Numbered from the stretch's first letter, positions 10,157 to 20,406 are shown. The stretch is 64,000 nucleotides of DNA from Persicaria tinctoria (GCA_037127255.1 JBANSL010000003.1:808501-872500); one strand, 5' to 3'. The notes: generated by a model not told the origin, from the letters alone. A program made the numbers and translations.

Positions 10157-11224
10157 TCATACTGTTCCCTCCATCAAAAACTTATAAACTACATTGGCAA
10201 GACCACCACTTTGAGCCATCAACTCCAACTCCTTCGCCTTTGTCCCTTGTCCTTGCCTGCAAAGGCTGTTTAGTATCACATTGAATGTCATGACATTAGG
10301 CTGCACACCATCATCCATCATTTCCCTGTAGAGCAATCTAGCCTCTTCCCACTTCCCGGACCAGCACAGCCGATCAAGCAATGAGGTGTAAACAACAACA
10401 TTCGGAGAAATCCCCCTACCTTTCATTTCTAACAGCAATTCTCTGGCTTTAACCAGAAGCCCTGCTTTACATACGCCGTCAATTAGACTGCCATACGAAA
10501 CAACAGTCGGATCACAACTCCCATCAATGCCAACTTCCCCAGCCAGCATCTCTCTATGCAACTCTAGTGCAGCCGCCGTGTTTCCGGCTTTGCACAAGCC
10601 ACTTATCAAAGTAGCACAAGTAACCACATTTGGGTAACACCCCAACTGAATCATCTTCCTAAACAGCTCAAATGCCTCACCAATCCTCTCCTCTAAACAC
10701 AGACCTTTAACCAAAGATGTCAATGTAATAGTGTTTGGGGAAAACCCACTCTTCAAGATGACCCCAAAGACTGAAAACCCACCACCACTCGCTAACCTCA
10801 AATTGCAGTAACAGTTCAGCAAAACATTCAAAGTGAAGAAATTAGAGGGTAACCCAGAAACAGCAAACCTCTTGTAGCAATAAACAGCTTCTGGGTAATT
10901 CCTGTTCTCGATAAGGGCACTGAACGATTGAATGAAAGATGAAATGGGCGGCCAGGGATCGGATTGAATCACGCGATTGGAGCTGGTTTGCGGTTGATTG
11001 ACATCAAATTGGGGCGAAATAGTAGCATTTGGGAAAGGTTTGGAGGGTTTTTTCAAGGATTTGGCGAGTGCCCTTCGATGATTGGATCTTAAGGGTGCAG
11101 ATTTGGGGGAAAATAGCGAGGAGAGTTTATGAAGATTACCTTTGTTGGATGCGGAAGTGAGAATGGTTCTGTGTGAGAAAGGAGACGATTTGAGAACCGC
11201 AATCTTCGTATGGAAACCCAACAT
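10157..11224 (-). CDS. Short P-class pentatricopeptide repeat protein (RFL-like), probably mitochondrial
   Basis: 355 residues from the ATG at 11224; the four codons upstream begin with a non-ATG. The N-terminus is rich in Ser/Arg/Lys and nearly free of acid (MLGFHTKIAVLKSSPFSHRT), consistent with an organelle transit peptide. From ~residue 125 onward there are about six 35-residue PPR motifs with the usual signatures (FTLNVLLNCYC, ITLTSLVKGLC, VTCATLISGLCKAG, VSYGSLIDGVCKAG, VVYTSLLDRLC, MTFNVILNSLC). PPR proteins bind organellar RNA, each repeat reading about one base. The frame ends only a few residues into the next repeat (LANVVYKFLMEGTV), whereas related RFL proteins usually have 10-16 repeats, so this is probably a C-terminally truncated copy. 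Function beyond RNA binding is unknown. Confidence 0.8.
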   Translation of the reverse strand: MLGFHTKIAVLKSSPFSHRTILTSASNKGNLHKLSSLFSPKSAPLRSNHRRALAKSLKKPSKPFPNATISPQFDVNQPQTSSNRVIQSDPWPPISSFIQSFSALIENRNYPEAVYCYKRFAVSGLPSNFFTLNVLLNCYCNLRLASGGGFSVFGVILKSGFSPNTITLTSLVKGLCLEERIGEAFELFRKMIQLGCYPNVVTCATLISGLCKAGNTAAALELHREMLAGEVGIDGSCDPTVVSYGSLIDGVCKAGLLVKARELLLEMKGRGISPNVVVYTSLLDRLCWSGKWEEARLLYREMMDDGVQPNVMTFNVILNSLCRQGQGTKAKELELMAQSGGLANVVYKFLMEGTV

Positions 11225-11753
11225 GACAGGTCCCAAACTCTCAATGGTGAACTATAGTGAAAGGCCGATTGACTGAAACCATTTATTTGCGAATTTGGCG
11301 ATTGCCAAACGCAGGTTTAAGCGTTTTCTTGTCAGGGAAAAAAGGGGGTAAAATTACACAAATCCACCGAAAAATAGGGTGCTATAAAAAAACTATCCTT
11401 GAATAGGAAAGTTGCACAAAACCACCCCTCCCATGCTTATAGGAGTCCTTGTACTTCAACCCCACAAAAGATTTTTTAAAAACCTAAACTTGATCCAATC
11501 TCTTGAAGAACAACCAAGTTATGGTCTTATGGATTCAACTAACAAAACCCAATGGTTTCTAGCACTCATTAGGTTGACCATCAAACAAAATAAAATCTAC
11601 AGGCAGAACAACTAAGTTCTTAGATGTACATTTAACAAAATAAGCAATTCTGAAAACAGAAAAGACAGTATGAAAACTGTCATAGTATCTGTACTGCAAT
11701 TGCAGTTGGGGAAAACTGAGAAATCTGCAGGAGCAATCTTGATTGTTCATGGA
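11225..11753. other. Intergenic between PPR and F-box genes
   Basis: Upstream region of the PPR gene on one side and 3' region of the F-box gene on the other. Short ORFs present have no resemblance to known families. Confidence 0.5.
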
Positions 11754-12932
11754 TCATTTTAACATAATCAAGCTTTCAACGTAGCCACGGACATCATGAA
11801 TCTTCAATACACGGCGTTGTTTCTGCAGCAGGATCTTTTCCTCTTCGGTTTCAAAGTTGTATGATGAGACCAGAGTCCACCGCTGTTTCACTTTCTTGCC
11901 TGTTGTAAGTCTGACGGAGCTCTTCACATTGGACCACTGTAACAGCATGACACCATCCCTCTTGATGTATAAGAAATCAGGGATGTTCAAATCAAATCTG
12001 TAACGTTGAGTCCAACACATGCACTCGGCGCTTTCCAGCACCCACAAGCATGAGTCCCAACTCTCATAATTAAACACTGCTAGCGAACATCCATTGTCAA
12101 ACAACGTGAGCAGCCCATTATAATCGCTAGAGCTGAAATAAGGATCTTCGGGCAAACTGGTGGTAGAAAACACCTCACTGCTGAGATCAATTGAAACCAA
12201 TTCCAAAACATGATTATCCAAATCCTCAGCAATGAAGTATAAGCTGCCCCTCAAATAGACTATCTTCATGGTATGGCAGAAAATCCAGTGCCAATTTGGA
12301 TTAGAGCACCCTTTGCTTTGAAATTGATTTATCTTCCAGGAACCAGCTCCTAGGGTATAAATTGCTACAGAATGCAGAGTAGTGTCATTTACAAAGATGA
12401 GTCTAACATGCTTGTAGTCCTTAATCAACGGATCATAGCCAAGGCCAATATCTTCACCCTCAAAGGGACTATTAGAAGAGTTTTCCATTTCCGGCAAGAA
12501 TGGAAAGTAATGAAACTTTCTAATTGATGGATTCCACACCCTTAAGTCGTTGAATCCAGATAAGTTAATACTACAACTCTTTAGCAAGACCAATCCATCG
12601 ATGGAGCACTCAACGTGCCAACTCCCTTCATGGTGCCTGCGTCCAAGGGTGAAATGTGTTGCTGAATTGGTTTTGAAGGTATCACTGCGCCGCACAACGC
12701 AGTGTTGCTGCTTACCTTCGACAACGAAGAGGTCAGTTTCACGGCAGTTGTTGTTGAAATTTTGGAGATGTAAGCGCGAGAAGTCAGGATTGTTGATCAA
12801 GAATAGCCATGATTTTGAAACGCATCGAAATTGGAGGAGAGATTTGACAGGGAGTCTTGAGAGAATTTCAGGCCATAACTCCGCTGGAATGTAACGTTTC
12901 GACCATACTTTCTTAAGTCTTTTATTCTTCAT
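11754..12932 (-). CDS. F-box protein with F-box-associated (FBA) domain
   Basis: A substrate-recognition subunit of an SCF ubiquitin ligase. The F-box is near the N-terminus (IPAELWPEILSRLPVKSLLQFRCVSKSW), followed by a TIGR01640-type FBA region (LRVWNPSIRKFHYFP, GLGYDPLIKDYKHVRL, then alternating beta-strand segments such as VAIYTLGAGSWKIN). I place the start at MKNKRLKKVW (12932, 392 residues). A strong acceptor (cttcgcag) at 12953/12952 lies between it and the ATG at 12974, and a matching donor exists in a leader exon at 13886. The longer start (12974, 406 residues) is possible if unspliced. Substrate unknown; this family is large and fast-evolving. Confidence 0.85.
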   Translation of the reverse strand: MKNKRLKKVWSKRYIPAELWPEILSRLPVKSLLQFRCVSKSWLFLINNPDFSRLHLQNFNNNCRETDLFVVEGKQQHCVVRRSDTFKTNSATHFTLGRRHHEGSWHVECSIDGLVLLKSCSINLSGFNDLRVWNPSIRKFHYFPFLPEMENSSNSPFEGEDIGLGYDPLIKDYKHVRLIFVNDTTLHSVAIYTLGAGSWKINQFQSKGCSNPNWHWIFCHTMKIVYLRGSLYFIAEDLDNHVLELVSIDLSSEVFSTTSLPEDPYFSSSDYNGLLTLFDNGCSLAVFNYESWDSCLWVLESAECMCWTQRYRFDLNIPDFLYIKRDGVMLLQWSNVKSSVRLTTGKKVKQRWTLVSSYNFETEEEKILLQKQRRVLKIHDVRGYVESLIMLK

Positions 12933-12952
12933 AAAGACTGATGGATTGGACA

Positions 12953-13885
12953 CTGCGAAGTTAAAAGCATGCATCAGTATTCAGTATAAATTGTATAATT
13001 CGTGCTTATAAATGATGCACCCTAACTTAGTGCATGAAAACTTTGATATACAGATGCTTTAAACTACCAAAAAAAAAAAAAACAGATGCAAAGTATGGAT
13101 CCTAGATTCGAACCTGCTAATCTCACTAAGGGCGTGTTTGGTATTCAAAGGTATCAATATTAGGAATCAGGATGAAGAACTCCAACCCAATCCCTGTGGT
13201 GGGTAAGAGTTTTGAGGTTCAAACCTTATCTCCCATGCCTATTTGTAGATGGTTGATTTATAGCTTTTAGCTAGACTGCAGCTGGTTCATGTATTTCAAC
13301 CGTTTGCAGATGTTTCATTTGTTTATATGCTTGTTCATTTGATCTGTACTCATTTGTGAGCTCAGATTCTCAGCTTCAAAAATAGGTTTACATGCTTGTA
13401 TTTCTTTTCATGATTCAGATTCAATGAAATACATTTGAATTACTTGTAAATTCAAGGTCATTTGTTGCTTTAGGTGCTGCTTGCTTTCAGATTCTCACAC
13501 ATTGTGCAGCTCCCTAAAATTAACCAGAAAACAAAATGGCCTCATCTAGTGTGAATATGCCTTGTTTTTTAGGATGAAGATTCCACAGGAAAAAGAGAAT
13601 TACAGGCTACATCCCAGATATCGTAAAATCAAGTTCCAAACTGCCCAAGCCGATTTCTGAATCCTGATTCCATACCTACCAATTTCACCAAAACGTCGCC
13701 TAACTCAACTAAAATTTTGGATCGATTCCACGTATAATGACCAAAATTAAACAGCGAAAACCTAATTTGAAGTGATACCAAAGGAGAGAACTTGACAGTC
13801 GCTAGGGTTCAGCGCAAGCTATTACAAAGAAACCTAGAATCGAGAGAGAAAAAATGAACTGAAAGAGGCAGAGAGAGTGTCTTAC
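12953..13885 (-). other. Predicted leader intron of the F-box gene
   Basis: On the minus strand this is bounded by ATTT|GTAAGA at 13886/13885 and cgcAG|TGTCC at 12953/12952 (933 nt). It contains a poly-A stretch (13070-13083) and a gggcgtgtttggt word at 13131 like the end of a Harbinger/hAT-type MITE, but no matching second end was found. Confidence 0.45.
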
Positions 13886-14035
13886 AAATGATATACGAGA
13901 TATCTTGGCAGCTGCTAGGGTTCCGGTGGACGTTGCCGGAAAAGCTATAACCGTTGTTTTCGCCACCGATAATGGAGGGAGGGGAGAGTCATACAACACC
14001 GAAGACAGCGAGCGGATCGAGTCCTCTTATTTATA
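13886..14035 (-). promoter_or_regulatory. TATA box and non-coding first exon, probably of the F-box gene
   Basis: A perfect TATAAATA on the minus strand (14028-14035) lies about 30 nt upstream of ~13998. A short exon without similarity to proteins then runs to a consensus donor at 13886. The 65-codon frame MLYDSPLPPLSV... that crosses this donor is most likely an upstream ORF or chance. That the exon belongs to the F-box transcript is inference from orientation and splice signals. Confidence 0.45.
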
Positions 14036-14281
14036 GTATCTGGAAAATTCCATTTGTTAACCACTAATTTTGTGTAAATTTCGCGTGGTGCCCATAGTTT
14101 CTATTTTCTGCGTGATAACTCCTCTATAAGGTGCCCTTAATTATTAGTACTACATTAATAAGACCTTATAACGAACATTAGCAAATAAAATGTTTTTTAA
14201 TTAACTAATCAACGATATCTCACGAATTTATAGAAAAAAATCGGACCAAAAAATTAAAATACTTTTCTCTTAGCTTTTAAA

Positions 14282-14415
14282 GTGGAAATGTTTCCGATGC
14301 CCTTGATAGATAGACCTGTGTCGGTTTTAGACCGTACACATTCATCCGAAAGGATGGACTCCGAATCGTTTATCGTCATTCCTAATCTCTTTCCGTTTTT
14401 ATTAAAAGTGGAAAA
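14282..14415 (+). mobile_element. LINE 3'-end remnant
   Basis: The stretch ggatggactccgaatcg ... attcctaatctctttccg is a close match to the 3' end of the LINE fragment at 19051-19498 (ggatggaatgtgaatcg ... ccttcctaatctcttttcg). Only this tail survives, with no coding capacity. Confidence 0.5.
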
Positions 14416-14519
14416 TTTTATTATTGTTATTATAAAAAAAGATGAATACTTTATTTATTTATTTGTTAATTTATTGGTTTAATTCCCCATAATTAGGAAA
14501 AACACACCTCACTCAAGTT

Positions 14520-15093
14520 TCAACGGAAATTCGATTATGTTGGAAGAAGCCCTTGATTGAGAAATCTGTGTATCCTGCAAATCAAACGTTCCAATTCATC
14601 TTTTGAGGATCTCATGATGCCACCCTCTACCCCTCTTTCTTCCCCAACTTCGCCCAATAACACCAAAATCAGGTACTTAATACCTTCCCTTTCTTTCCAT
14701 TTTCTCCCTAGATTAACACCTTTGTTTTCAAATTCCACATGATTTCGATTTGCCCTTTTCCATCAATGCATTACCCATATTGAATTGTTCTTTTGATCAT
14801 TTTTCTGTGTATCATTGTTTGTTTGTTTTGATCGATGATGGTTAGGGTTCATATTTGCTTACAATCACTTATACAATATAATGTCAGATCCTTATCTCCC
14901 ATATCTGAATTGGGTGCTGCATTTTTTGTTCAATTTCATGATTATTAATGGATTTGATCTTTCCTTGTTGTTGCATTTTGGTGTAATTGATTACCTTAGG
15001 GTTAAATTTTGCTGGAATCATGAATCCGAAATCGTTTATGGTATTAGGGATTGATAAATTGTGGTTTTTGTATTAGAGTTTTGCAGTTCTAGA
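14520..15093 (+). promoter_or_regulatory. Spliced 5' leader of the myosin-binding protein gene
   Basis: A leader exon appears to end at ~14670 (aaaatcag|GTACTTAA) and the next begins after ttttgcag at ~15086, 8 nt before the ATG, leaving a ~410-nt leader intron. The 61-codon frame inside the first exon has no family resemblance. Confidence 0.45.
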
Positions 15094-17022
15094 ATGACAG
15101 GGAAGGGGACCTTTCATGTTGAAGTGGAGAATGATTTGAGAGGATGGGCAATCTTGTTGAAATCAGTAGTCTGTGAATGGCTGCTCATCTTCTTCCTACT
15201 CGTGGACGCAGTTTATCTGTACTTCCTAAAGAAGTTTGCCAGGTACTGCAACCTTCAGTTGCCTTGCATTTTGTGTTCAAGGCTTGATCACATTTTCGGC
15301 AATGAGAAGCCAGATTTCTACAAGGATCTGATCTGTAATGATCACCGGTCCAAGCTTTCGTCCCTGGTTTACTGTCATAGTCACGGTAGCTTGGCTGATG
15401 TCCATGATGTGTGTGAAGAGTGTCTGTTGTCGTTTGCCACGAAGAAGGATTCAAGCCCTGAAATATACAAGTTCTTGATAGGGAAACTCGGTCTTGATGG
15501 CCTTAGAAACCCGGCGTCTGACATGGATTTCTTCCATGGGTTTGTTAGTGTCAAGTCTTGCTCTTGTTGCAACAAGCAATGGAGGTGTAGGCCTATTGTG
15601 CAGAAGCTCGTCAAGACGCAGTCTTTTGGGTCTCGTGCTCCCAAGCCTAACAACATTCCCTTGCCAACACCGCAACAGAAGCCTTATAACCATAGGGATG
15701 CAGTGGCCAAGGCGAGGGACAGGGTCTCAGTGTCGCCTGCTGCAACTCCTCCGGTTTCAGGCTATCCTGAGAGTGATCCTATGGCTCAAGTTGGATACAG
15801 TAAGCTGAAGATACCATCTCATTCTGAATCAGATTTCATGTTTTCTGAGGATGATGGAGGGCGCGAGCATAGGGAGTACGATAAGCTTGACCGCGCTGAT
15901 CACCAAGCCCCAGGCTACAGTTTCAAGAAGCAGTTTGAGGAGTGCTTCACCACTAAGAAGGTCATCTCCCCTACCAAGATTCCATCAGATGTTCCGAGGC
16001 CACAAATTCAGCAGCCGAAATTCAGCCTTTCGCAACCTGAGGTGGTTTCTAAACCGGCTAAAGAAGGTCAGGAAAGGTTCAGCTCATCAAGAGTAAGCAC
16101 ACAACCGCCTTCGCCTTCTAAACCATCCTTGGAGAAAGGCGACGACAAGACTGATGGTGATGTGGAAACCTGGGAAGCTTTTGATCTTATCACTCCCAAG
16201 GTTGGAGAAAGAGGTGATGAGGACAAGAAAGACGGAGTATCAATAACTGGTTTTCAGACCGGATATAGCCATACAAGTAAACATCCAAACACCGTTGATA
16301 GTTTGGGTAAAGCATCTGGATTGCACCCTGATCGGAACGAAATCAACCAAAGAACACAAGTATCATCATTGGATGATAAAGCTGATTTACCATTTAGATT
16401 CAAAGTGAATGGTTATGTTGATGAACCATACAATCCAAGCACTGCTGACAGTTTGGGTAAAGCATCTGGAGACCGAAATGAAATCAGCAAAAGAACACAA
16501 GTATCATCATCAGATGATAAAGCTGACTTACCATTTAGATTCAAGGTGAATGGTTATGTTGATGAACCATACAAGGACATCAAAGTGAGTCAAAACCCCG
16601 CTTCACTCGAGTTGTCTGACTCCAACCTATCATTGAGCGAGCTCTCGGTGGTGGATAAGATTGGAGAAGATAAAAAACTTATTGCACAGTTAAGGAAACA
16701 GATAGAGGAAGACAAGGAGTGCATTGAAAGGCTCCGCGAGGAGCTAGATGAAGAGAGGAGCGCGTCTGCTGAGGCTGCGAACCAAGCAATGGCGATGATA
16801 ACCAAGCTGCAAGAGGAGAAGGCTGTGCTCAACATGGATGCACAGCAGTACCTGAGGATGATGGAGGAGCAAGCTGAGCATGACGTTGAGGCATTGGATA
16901 GGGCGAATGATCTTCTTACCGAGAAGGAGAAGGAGATCCAGGATCTGGAGGCCGAGCTGGATTTTTATCGGATTAATCACCCGGATGAATACGAAGAGCA
17001 GTTCGCGCAGTTTGCATCATAG
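15094..17022 (+). CDS. Myosin-binding protein (MyoB family, DUF593/GTD-binding)
   Basis: MyoB proteins are membrane-anchored receptors that recruit class XI myosins to vesicles through the GTD-binding domain. A single exon of 642 residues, start at MTGKGTFHVEVEN (15094); the codons upstream in frame lie before a splice acceptor. A transmembrane segment occupies ~residues 25-48 (VCEWLLIFFLLVDAVYLYFL), followed by a Cys-rich zinc-ribbon-like region (LPCILCSRLDH, CHSHGS, CEECLL, CSCCNKQWRC). The middle is Ser/Pro-rich and probably disordered. The coiled-coil DUF593/GTD-binding domain lies at ~522-625 (KKLIAQLRKQIEEDKECIER, ANQAMAMITKLQEEKA, YLRMMEEQAEHDVEAL). A perfect-looking internal duplication lies just before the coiled coil (16291-16575). 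Its presumptive partner, a class XI myosin, is encoded 12 kb downstream, but that protein lacks the globular tail that MyoB domains bind. Confidence 0.92.
   Translation: MTGKGTFHVEVENDLRGWAILLKSVVCEWLLIFFLLVDAVYLYFLKKFARYCNLQLPCILCSRLDHIFGNEKPDFYKDLICNDHRSKLSSLVYCHSHGSLADVHDVCEECLLSFATKKDSSPEIYKFLIGKLGLDGLRNPASDMDFFHGFVSVKSCSCCNKQWRCRPIVQKLVKTQSFGSRAPKPNNIPLPTPQQKPYNHRDAVAKARDRVSVSPAATPPVSGYPESDPMAQVGYSKLKIPSHSESDFMFSEDDGGREHREYDKLDRADHQAPGYSFKKQFEECFTTKKVISPTKIPSDVPRPQIQQPKFSLSQPEVVSKPAKEGQERFSSSRVSTQPPSPSKPSLEKGDDKTDGDVETWEAFDLITPKVGERGDEDKKDGVSITGFQTGYSHTSKHPNTVDSLGKASGLHPDRNEINQRTQVSSLDDKADLPFRFKVNGYVDEPYNPSTADSLGKASGDRNEISKRTQVSSSDDKADLPFRFKVNGYVDEPYKDIKVSQNPASLELSDSNLSLSELSVVDKIGEDKKLIAQLRKQIEEDKECIERLREELDEERSASAEAANQAMAMITKLQEEKAVLNMDAQQYLRMMEEQAEHDVEALDRANDLLTEKEKEIQDLEAELDFYRINHPDEYEEQFAQFAS
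16291..16575 (+). repeat. In-frame tandem duplication inside the MyoB gene (~150 + 135 bp)
   Basis: Two adjacent units both encode a T(V/A)DSLGKASG ... DRNEI(N/S)(Q/K)RTQVSS(L/S)DDKADL block followed by PFRFKVNGYVDEPY. The second is 15 bp shorter (lacks the LHP... insertion). Identity at the DNA level is very high, pointing to a recent slippage or unequal-crossover event. Confidence 0.9.
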
Positions 17023-18269
17023 CCTCATTGCACATAAGCTTTAACACTATCCAGGTACCTCCTTTGCCTTCCTTTTTTATGCTTACTTTTGCTCAAACAT
17101 AATTTTCTTAACTCTGCAATGTACAACAACAAGAAGCCCAGTATATCCTGCTTAGAGCAGGGTCTGGGGGTCCATTGTACGCTCTCTTTCCCATCTAGGT
17201 CAAGAGAGAGTTTCTGTATGACCCGTACTTGTGAAAGCGTCTAAATCAGACAAAACATGAACAAAAAGGGCAAGCATGTAAGACCACACATAGATACACA
17301 AGTAGAAGAAATAGAGAAGTAGAGGTCTTAAAAAGGATACTATCTCGGTTAGCCCCAGTCTAACCCTCGTTCACCCTGATAGCCCAGTCTAAAAAATGAT
17401 GAAAATAACATTCTTTATTGTCTTGAATTATGTCTATGAATTGATTGATGTTCTATGTGTAAACAACCTTTGATTGAAGCAATGCAAGAACTGATATGGC
17501 ACCTTGATTGCAAATTTGCAACTAAGATTTTGCAGTCTGAGACACATTTTGAGCTATTTATCTTCAAAGGGTCAATCTTCGAACGCCCGGTGCAGATGCT
17601 ATACAAGTTCGTATGGGGACCTCGAAATCGCACGAATCCACACAAAGACAATGCTAGAGATTTGGCATTGTAGAAGGAGTTTCAGCATTTGAAAGTACTA
17701 TTTGGTTCATCTTTTTCGTTTTGGCCTCTTGGCAATGGCTTGCAGGGAAGAAATATAATGCATACAAATCTTGTACTCCCTCTGTTTATTTTTATTTGTC
17801 ACTTCATAGTTCATACACACACATGAACAATGGGAGTTAAGGTTTTTTAAGGCTACATTCCAAGAACTCGCCGAGATTGATTAAGAGCCAAGTAGAGGGA
17901 ATAAATCATATCATCTTTTGTAAACTTGAAGCAACTGCATTCTTAAATCTATGCTTTATGTGTTGTTTCTCTCTATCATATTAAGTATATCATATTTGTA
18001 TGCCATATTGCAAATAACTATCCCACGGAATTGCAAACCTCCCTTAGCAAAACGTCACCCATGAGGCCATGACCCACCCTGGTCCCTTGACCCGGCGGAT
18101 CCGACCCGTGGCCACGTCTACACCGCTCCATTTTGTTACCCTTTCCTTTTTAAAAGATACGGAGTAATATTTAAGGTAAGAAATAGTTTTTTTTGTAATA
18201 AGAAACTAGAACTAGATAAAATAAAAGGAGTTGTAATTGGATTTGACTGGTCTACAACGAATTTGGATC
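17023..18269. other. 3' region of the MyoB gene and intergenic
   Basis: 3' UTR followed by AT-rich DNA. 17108-17215 (acaacaacaagaagcccagt, gagcagggtctgggggtcc, tgtacgctc) resembles the wording of lamiid/Solanaceae-type SINE sequences. 17775-17902 has a ctccctctg / agagggaata pair like a decayed Stowaway MITE. ORFs near 17415-17692 are not supported as genes. Confidence 0.4.
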
Positions 18270-19050
18270 TAGGCAAGATGTGATGTTATTAAGGTTAGAA
18301 GTCCAAAAAGTAGGCACCAAAGATGTTGAAAAAGCCCGAAAAGAAGGTTGTATTCCTTACAATAGGACTTACTATTACTAACACATGCTCGGTATTTTTG
18401 TCGAAACAAGAGATGCGTTGGTCCGATCGGGGAGTTCAAGTACTTGTTGAAAAGCTAACTTCAAGAGCTATGACTTTACAAGGTTTGACTTTCGAGAAAT
18501 CATCCTCGAAGACCCAAAAAGATCAGTTTTCATTAGTTTGTAATCTGGGCAAATTATAGATTTTTTCCAAATGGTTATTAATGAAAAAAATCTCAAAAAA
18601 AAAAAATCCAAAATCCTTCGCTTCAGGCAAGGTGTGATGCTATTAAGGCTATAAGTCCCAAAAAAGCCACCCGGGATGTCGAAAAAAACACCGAAAAGAA
18701 GGTTATATTCCTTACAATATACTCTATTCGTTTGGAAATAAACGATGTTTGACTTTGAGACACGTAGTTTTATGAGCTAAAAACTACGGAGTATACAAAA
18801 TCTTATTTATTTTAATTTTTTTTTCATAGTTTAATATTTATTATTAATAAGTATTAAATTGTGAAAAAAATAACTAAAAAAAAAGATTTTATATAGTTTT
18901 TAGCTCCTAAAACTACGTGCACAAGTCAAACATCGTTTATTTCCAAACAGAGGGAATATGACTTATCGACACATGCTCGACATTAAGGTTAGACGTCCAA
19001 AAAACAACCACCCGGGATGTCGAAAAAGCCCCGAAAAGAAGGTTATATTT
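18270..19050. repeat. Three diverged direct repeats, the second split by a MITE
   Basis: Units at ~18270-18400, ~18625-18720 (resuming 18957-18981) and ~18982-19050 share the order attaaggtta(g)aagtcc, cgggatgtcgaaaaagcc, ccgaaaagaaggttatattcc, ttacaata, acacatgctcg. The repeat family was not recognised. Confidence 0.7.
18722..18956. mobile_element. Stowaway-type MITE with reconstructable empty site
   Basis: Inverted ends ctctattcgtttggaaataa and the complement of ttatttccaaacagaggga, continuing through aacgatgtttgact; TA duplicated on both sides (18720-18721, 18957-18958); 235 bp, no ORF. Removing it restores cttacaata-tgactta, matching the sibling repeat at ~18350-18370 (cttacaataggactta), which proves insertion. 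Confidence 0.88.
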
Positions 19051-19498
19051 CGGGATAATGGGAACTCTGCAATTGGCTTTGTGATCTGGAATCACGAAGC
19101 CAATTAGGTCTTGATGAAGGATGCCAGCATCCCGTTGTGCTCGGTTATTAGAGCTAGAGCTGAGGCTACAACCCTAAGAGAGGGAATCCGTAAATCATTA
19201 AAACTTAATATTCAAAATATCGAAATAAAATGTGATAACATTTGCATAATCAATGCACAATACCCTTGGGAAGTCGAAATGATCATTTTCGATTCTCTGG
19301 TAGACCTCTGTCAGTTTCAGACAATACACATTTATCACGTGTTTAGGGAAATTAATAACGTCCTTCTATGTTATTTAAACACTATCACCAACCATAACAC
19401 GGATTTAGAACTGCAAGCTCTACTTTAAAGGGATACTGTAGGATGGAATGTGAATCGTTTATAGACCTTCCTAATCTCTTTTCGTTTTCCAAAAAAAA
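19051..19498 (+). pseudogene. LINE RNase H domain fragment (decayed)
   Basis: Translation gives NGNSAIGFVIWNHEAN, a stop, then a frame of 105 codons (19111-19428) that follows the plant LINE RNase H (RVT_3) layout: RAEATTLREGIRKSL, IEIKCDN, PWEVEMIIFDSL, HIYHVFREINN. The closest relative in the window is the RNase H domain at 57590-57960. The catalytic IEGD is changed to IKCD and NxVAD to NNVLL, so it is inactive. It ends in a short A-run (19491-19497). Confidence 0.75.
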
Positions 19499-19616
19499 GT
19501 GTTTTTCAATAAATATGTATATAAATGATGGTTTAGAACAAAGTGTCCCTGTTTAGTGTTTACCCCCCAAAACTATGCTAATAATCTGCACCAAAATTTG
19601 TTTATAATAAAATTAA

Positions 19617-20307
19617 GGGAAAATTACAGAAAACCACCCTTTAAATATGGGTGTTTTCACTTAACCACCCCTTAAATTCAAAATTACAGAAACCACCCTT
19701 TAAATGGTAATTGTTTACAACTCACCACCCATTCAACTATTTTCTTTAATTTATCATTAAATATATTATATTTTAATATTTTTAAACTCAAATTTGATTG
19801 TAAATATATCCAAATTTTGAATTTAAGGGTTCGATCATATTTTATGGATTATTTTATTTATTTTTAAAAAATAATAATAAATATAGCCTAAAATTATTAT
19901 CTTGATTTATGGTTGAAAATGTTTATAAAATTTTAAAATATTATGGAAATTACTCTTATTTATTTATATTTTAAATAAGAGTAATTTACATAATGTTTTA
20001 AACATTTTCAAACATAAATTAAGATAATAATTCTCGTATTTATTGATTATTATTTTTAAAAATAAATACAATGATCCCTAAAATATAATTGGGCCCTTAA
20101 ATTCAAAATTTGGATATATTTACAATCAAATTTGAGTTTAAAAATATTAAAATATAATATATTTAATGATAAAGTAACTAAAATAGTTGAATGGGTGGTG
20201 AGTTGTAAACAAATACCATTTAAAGGGTGGTTTTCTGTAATTTTGAATTTAAGGGGTGGTTAAGTGAAAATACTCATATTTAAAGGGTGGTTTTCTGTAA
20301 TTTTGCC
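19617..20307. mobile_element. Foldback Mutator-type MITE, 691 bp, upstream of the bHLH gene
   Basis: Nearly the entire element is an inverted repeat. The left starts gggaaaattacagaaaaccacc, the right ends ggtggttttctgtaattttgcc, and the arms pair for ~300 bp with a short centre near 19960. A perfect 9-bp duplication TAAAATTAA flanks it (19608-19616, 20308-20316). There is no ORF. A transcript through it would form a ~300-bp hairpin, a good siRNA source. It ends ~400 bp before the bHLH ATG. Confidence 0.9.
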
Positions 20308-20400
20308 TAAAATTAATTTAGTATTTTATATAGGGAGTATAAAATTATTTTTCAACGGATAACGGGAAAATGTAATTATTACAAAAAAGTTTTAAAAAAT

Positions 20401-20406
20401 CACGTG
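20401..20406. promoter_or_regulatory. G-box (CACGTG) upstream of the bHLH gene
   Basis: A palindromic CACGTG 300 bp before the start codon of a bHLH of the G-box-binding JAM/MYC type. Direct feedback by MYC2-type activators or JAM repressors is plausible but inferred. Confidence 0.5.

Noticed and set aside
13096..13120. GGTTCGAATC (minus strand) as a tRNA or SINE B-box
   Set aside because: No A-box at the right distance and no cloverleaf; only an isolated word.
17415..17692. Overlapping short frames after the MyoB gene
   Set aside because: No resemblance to known proteins; they sit in 3' region DNA.
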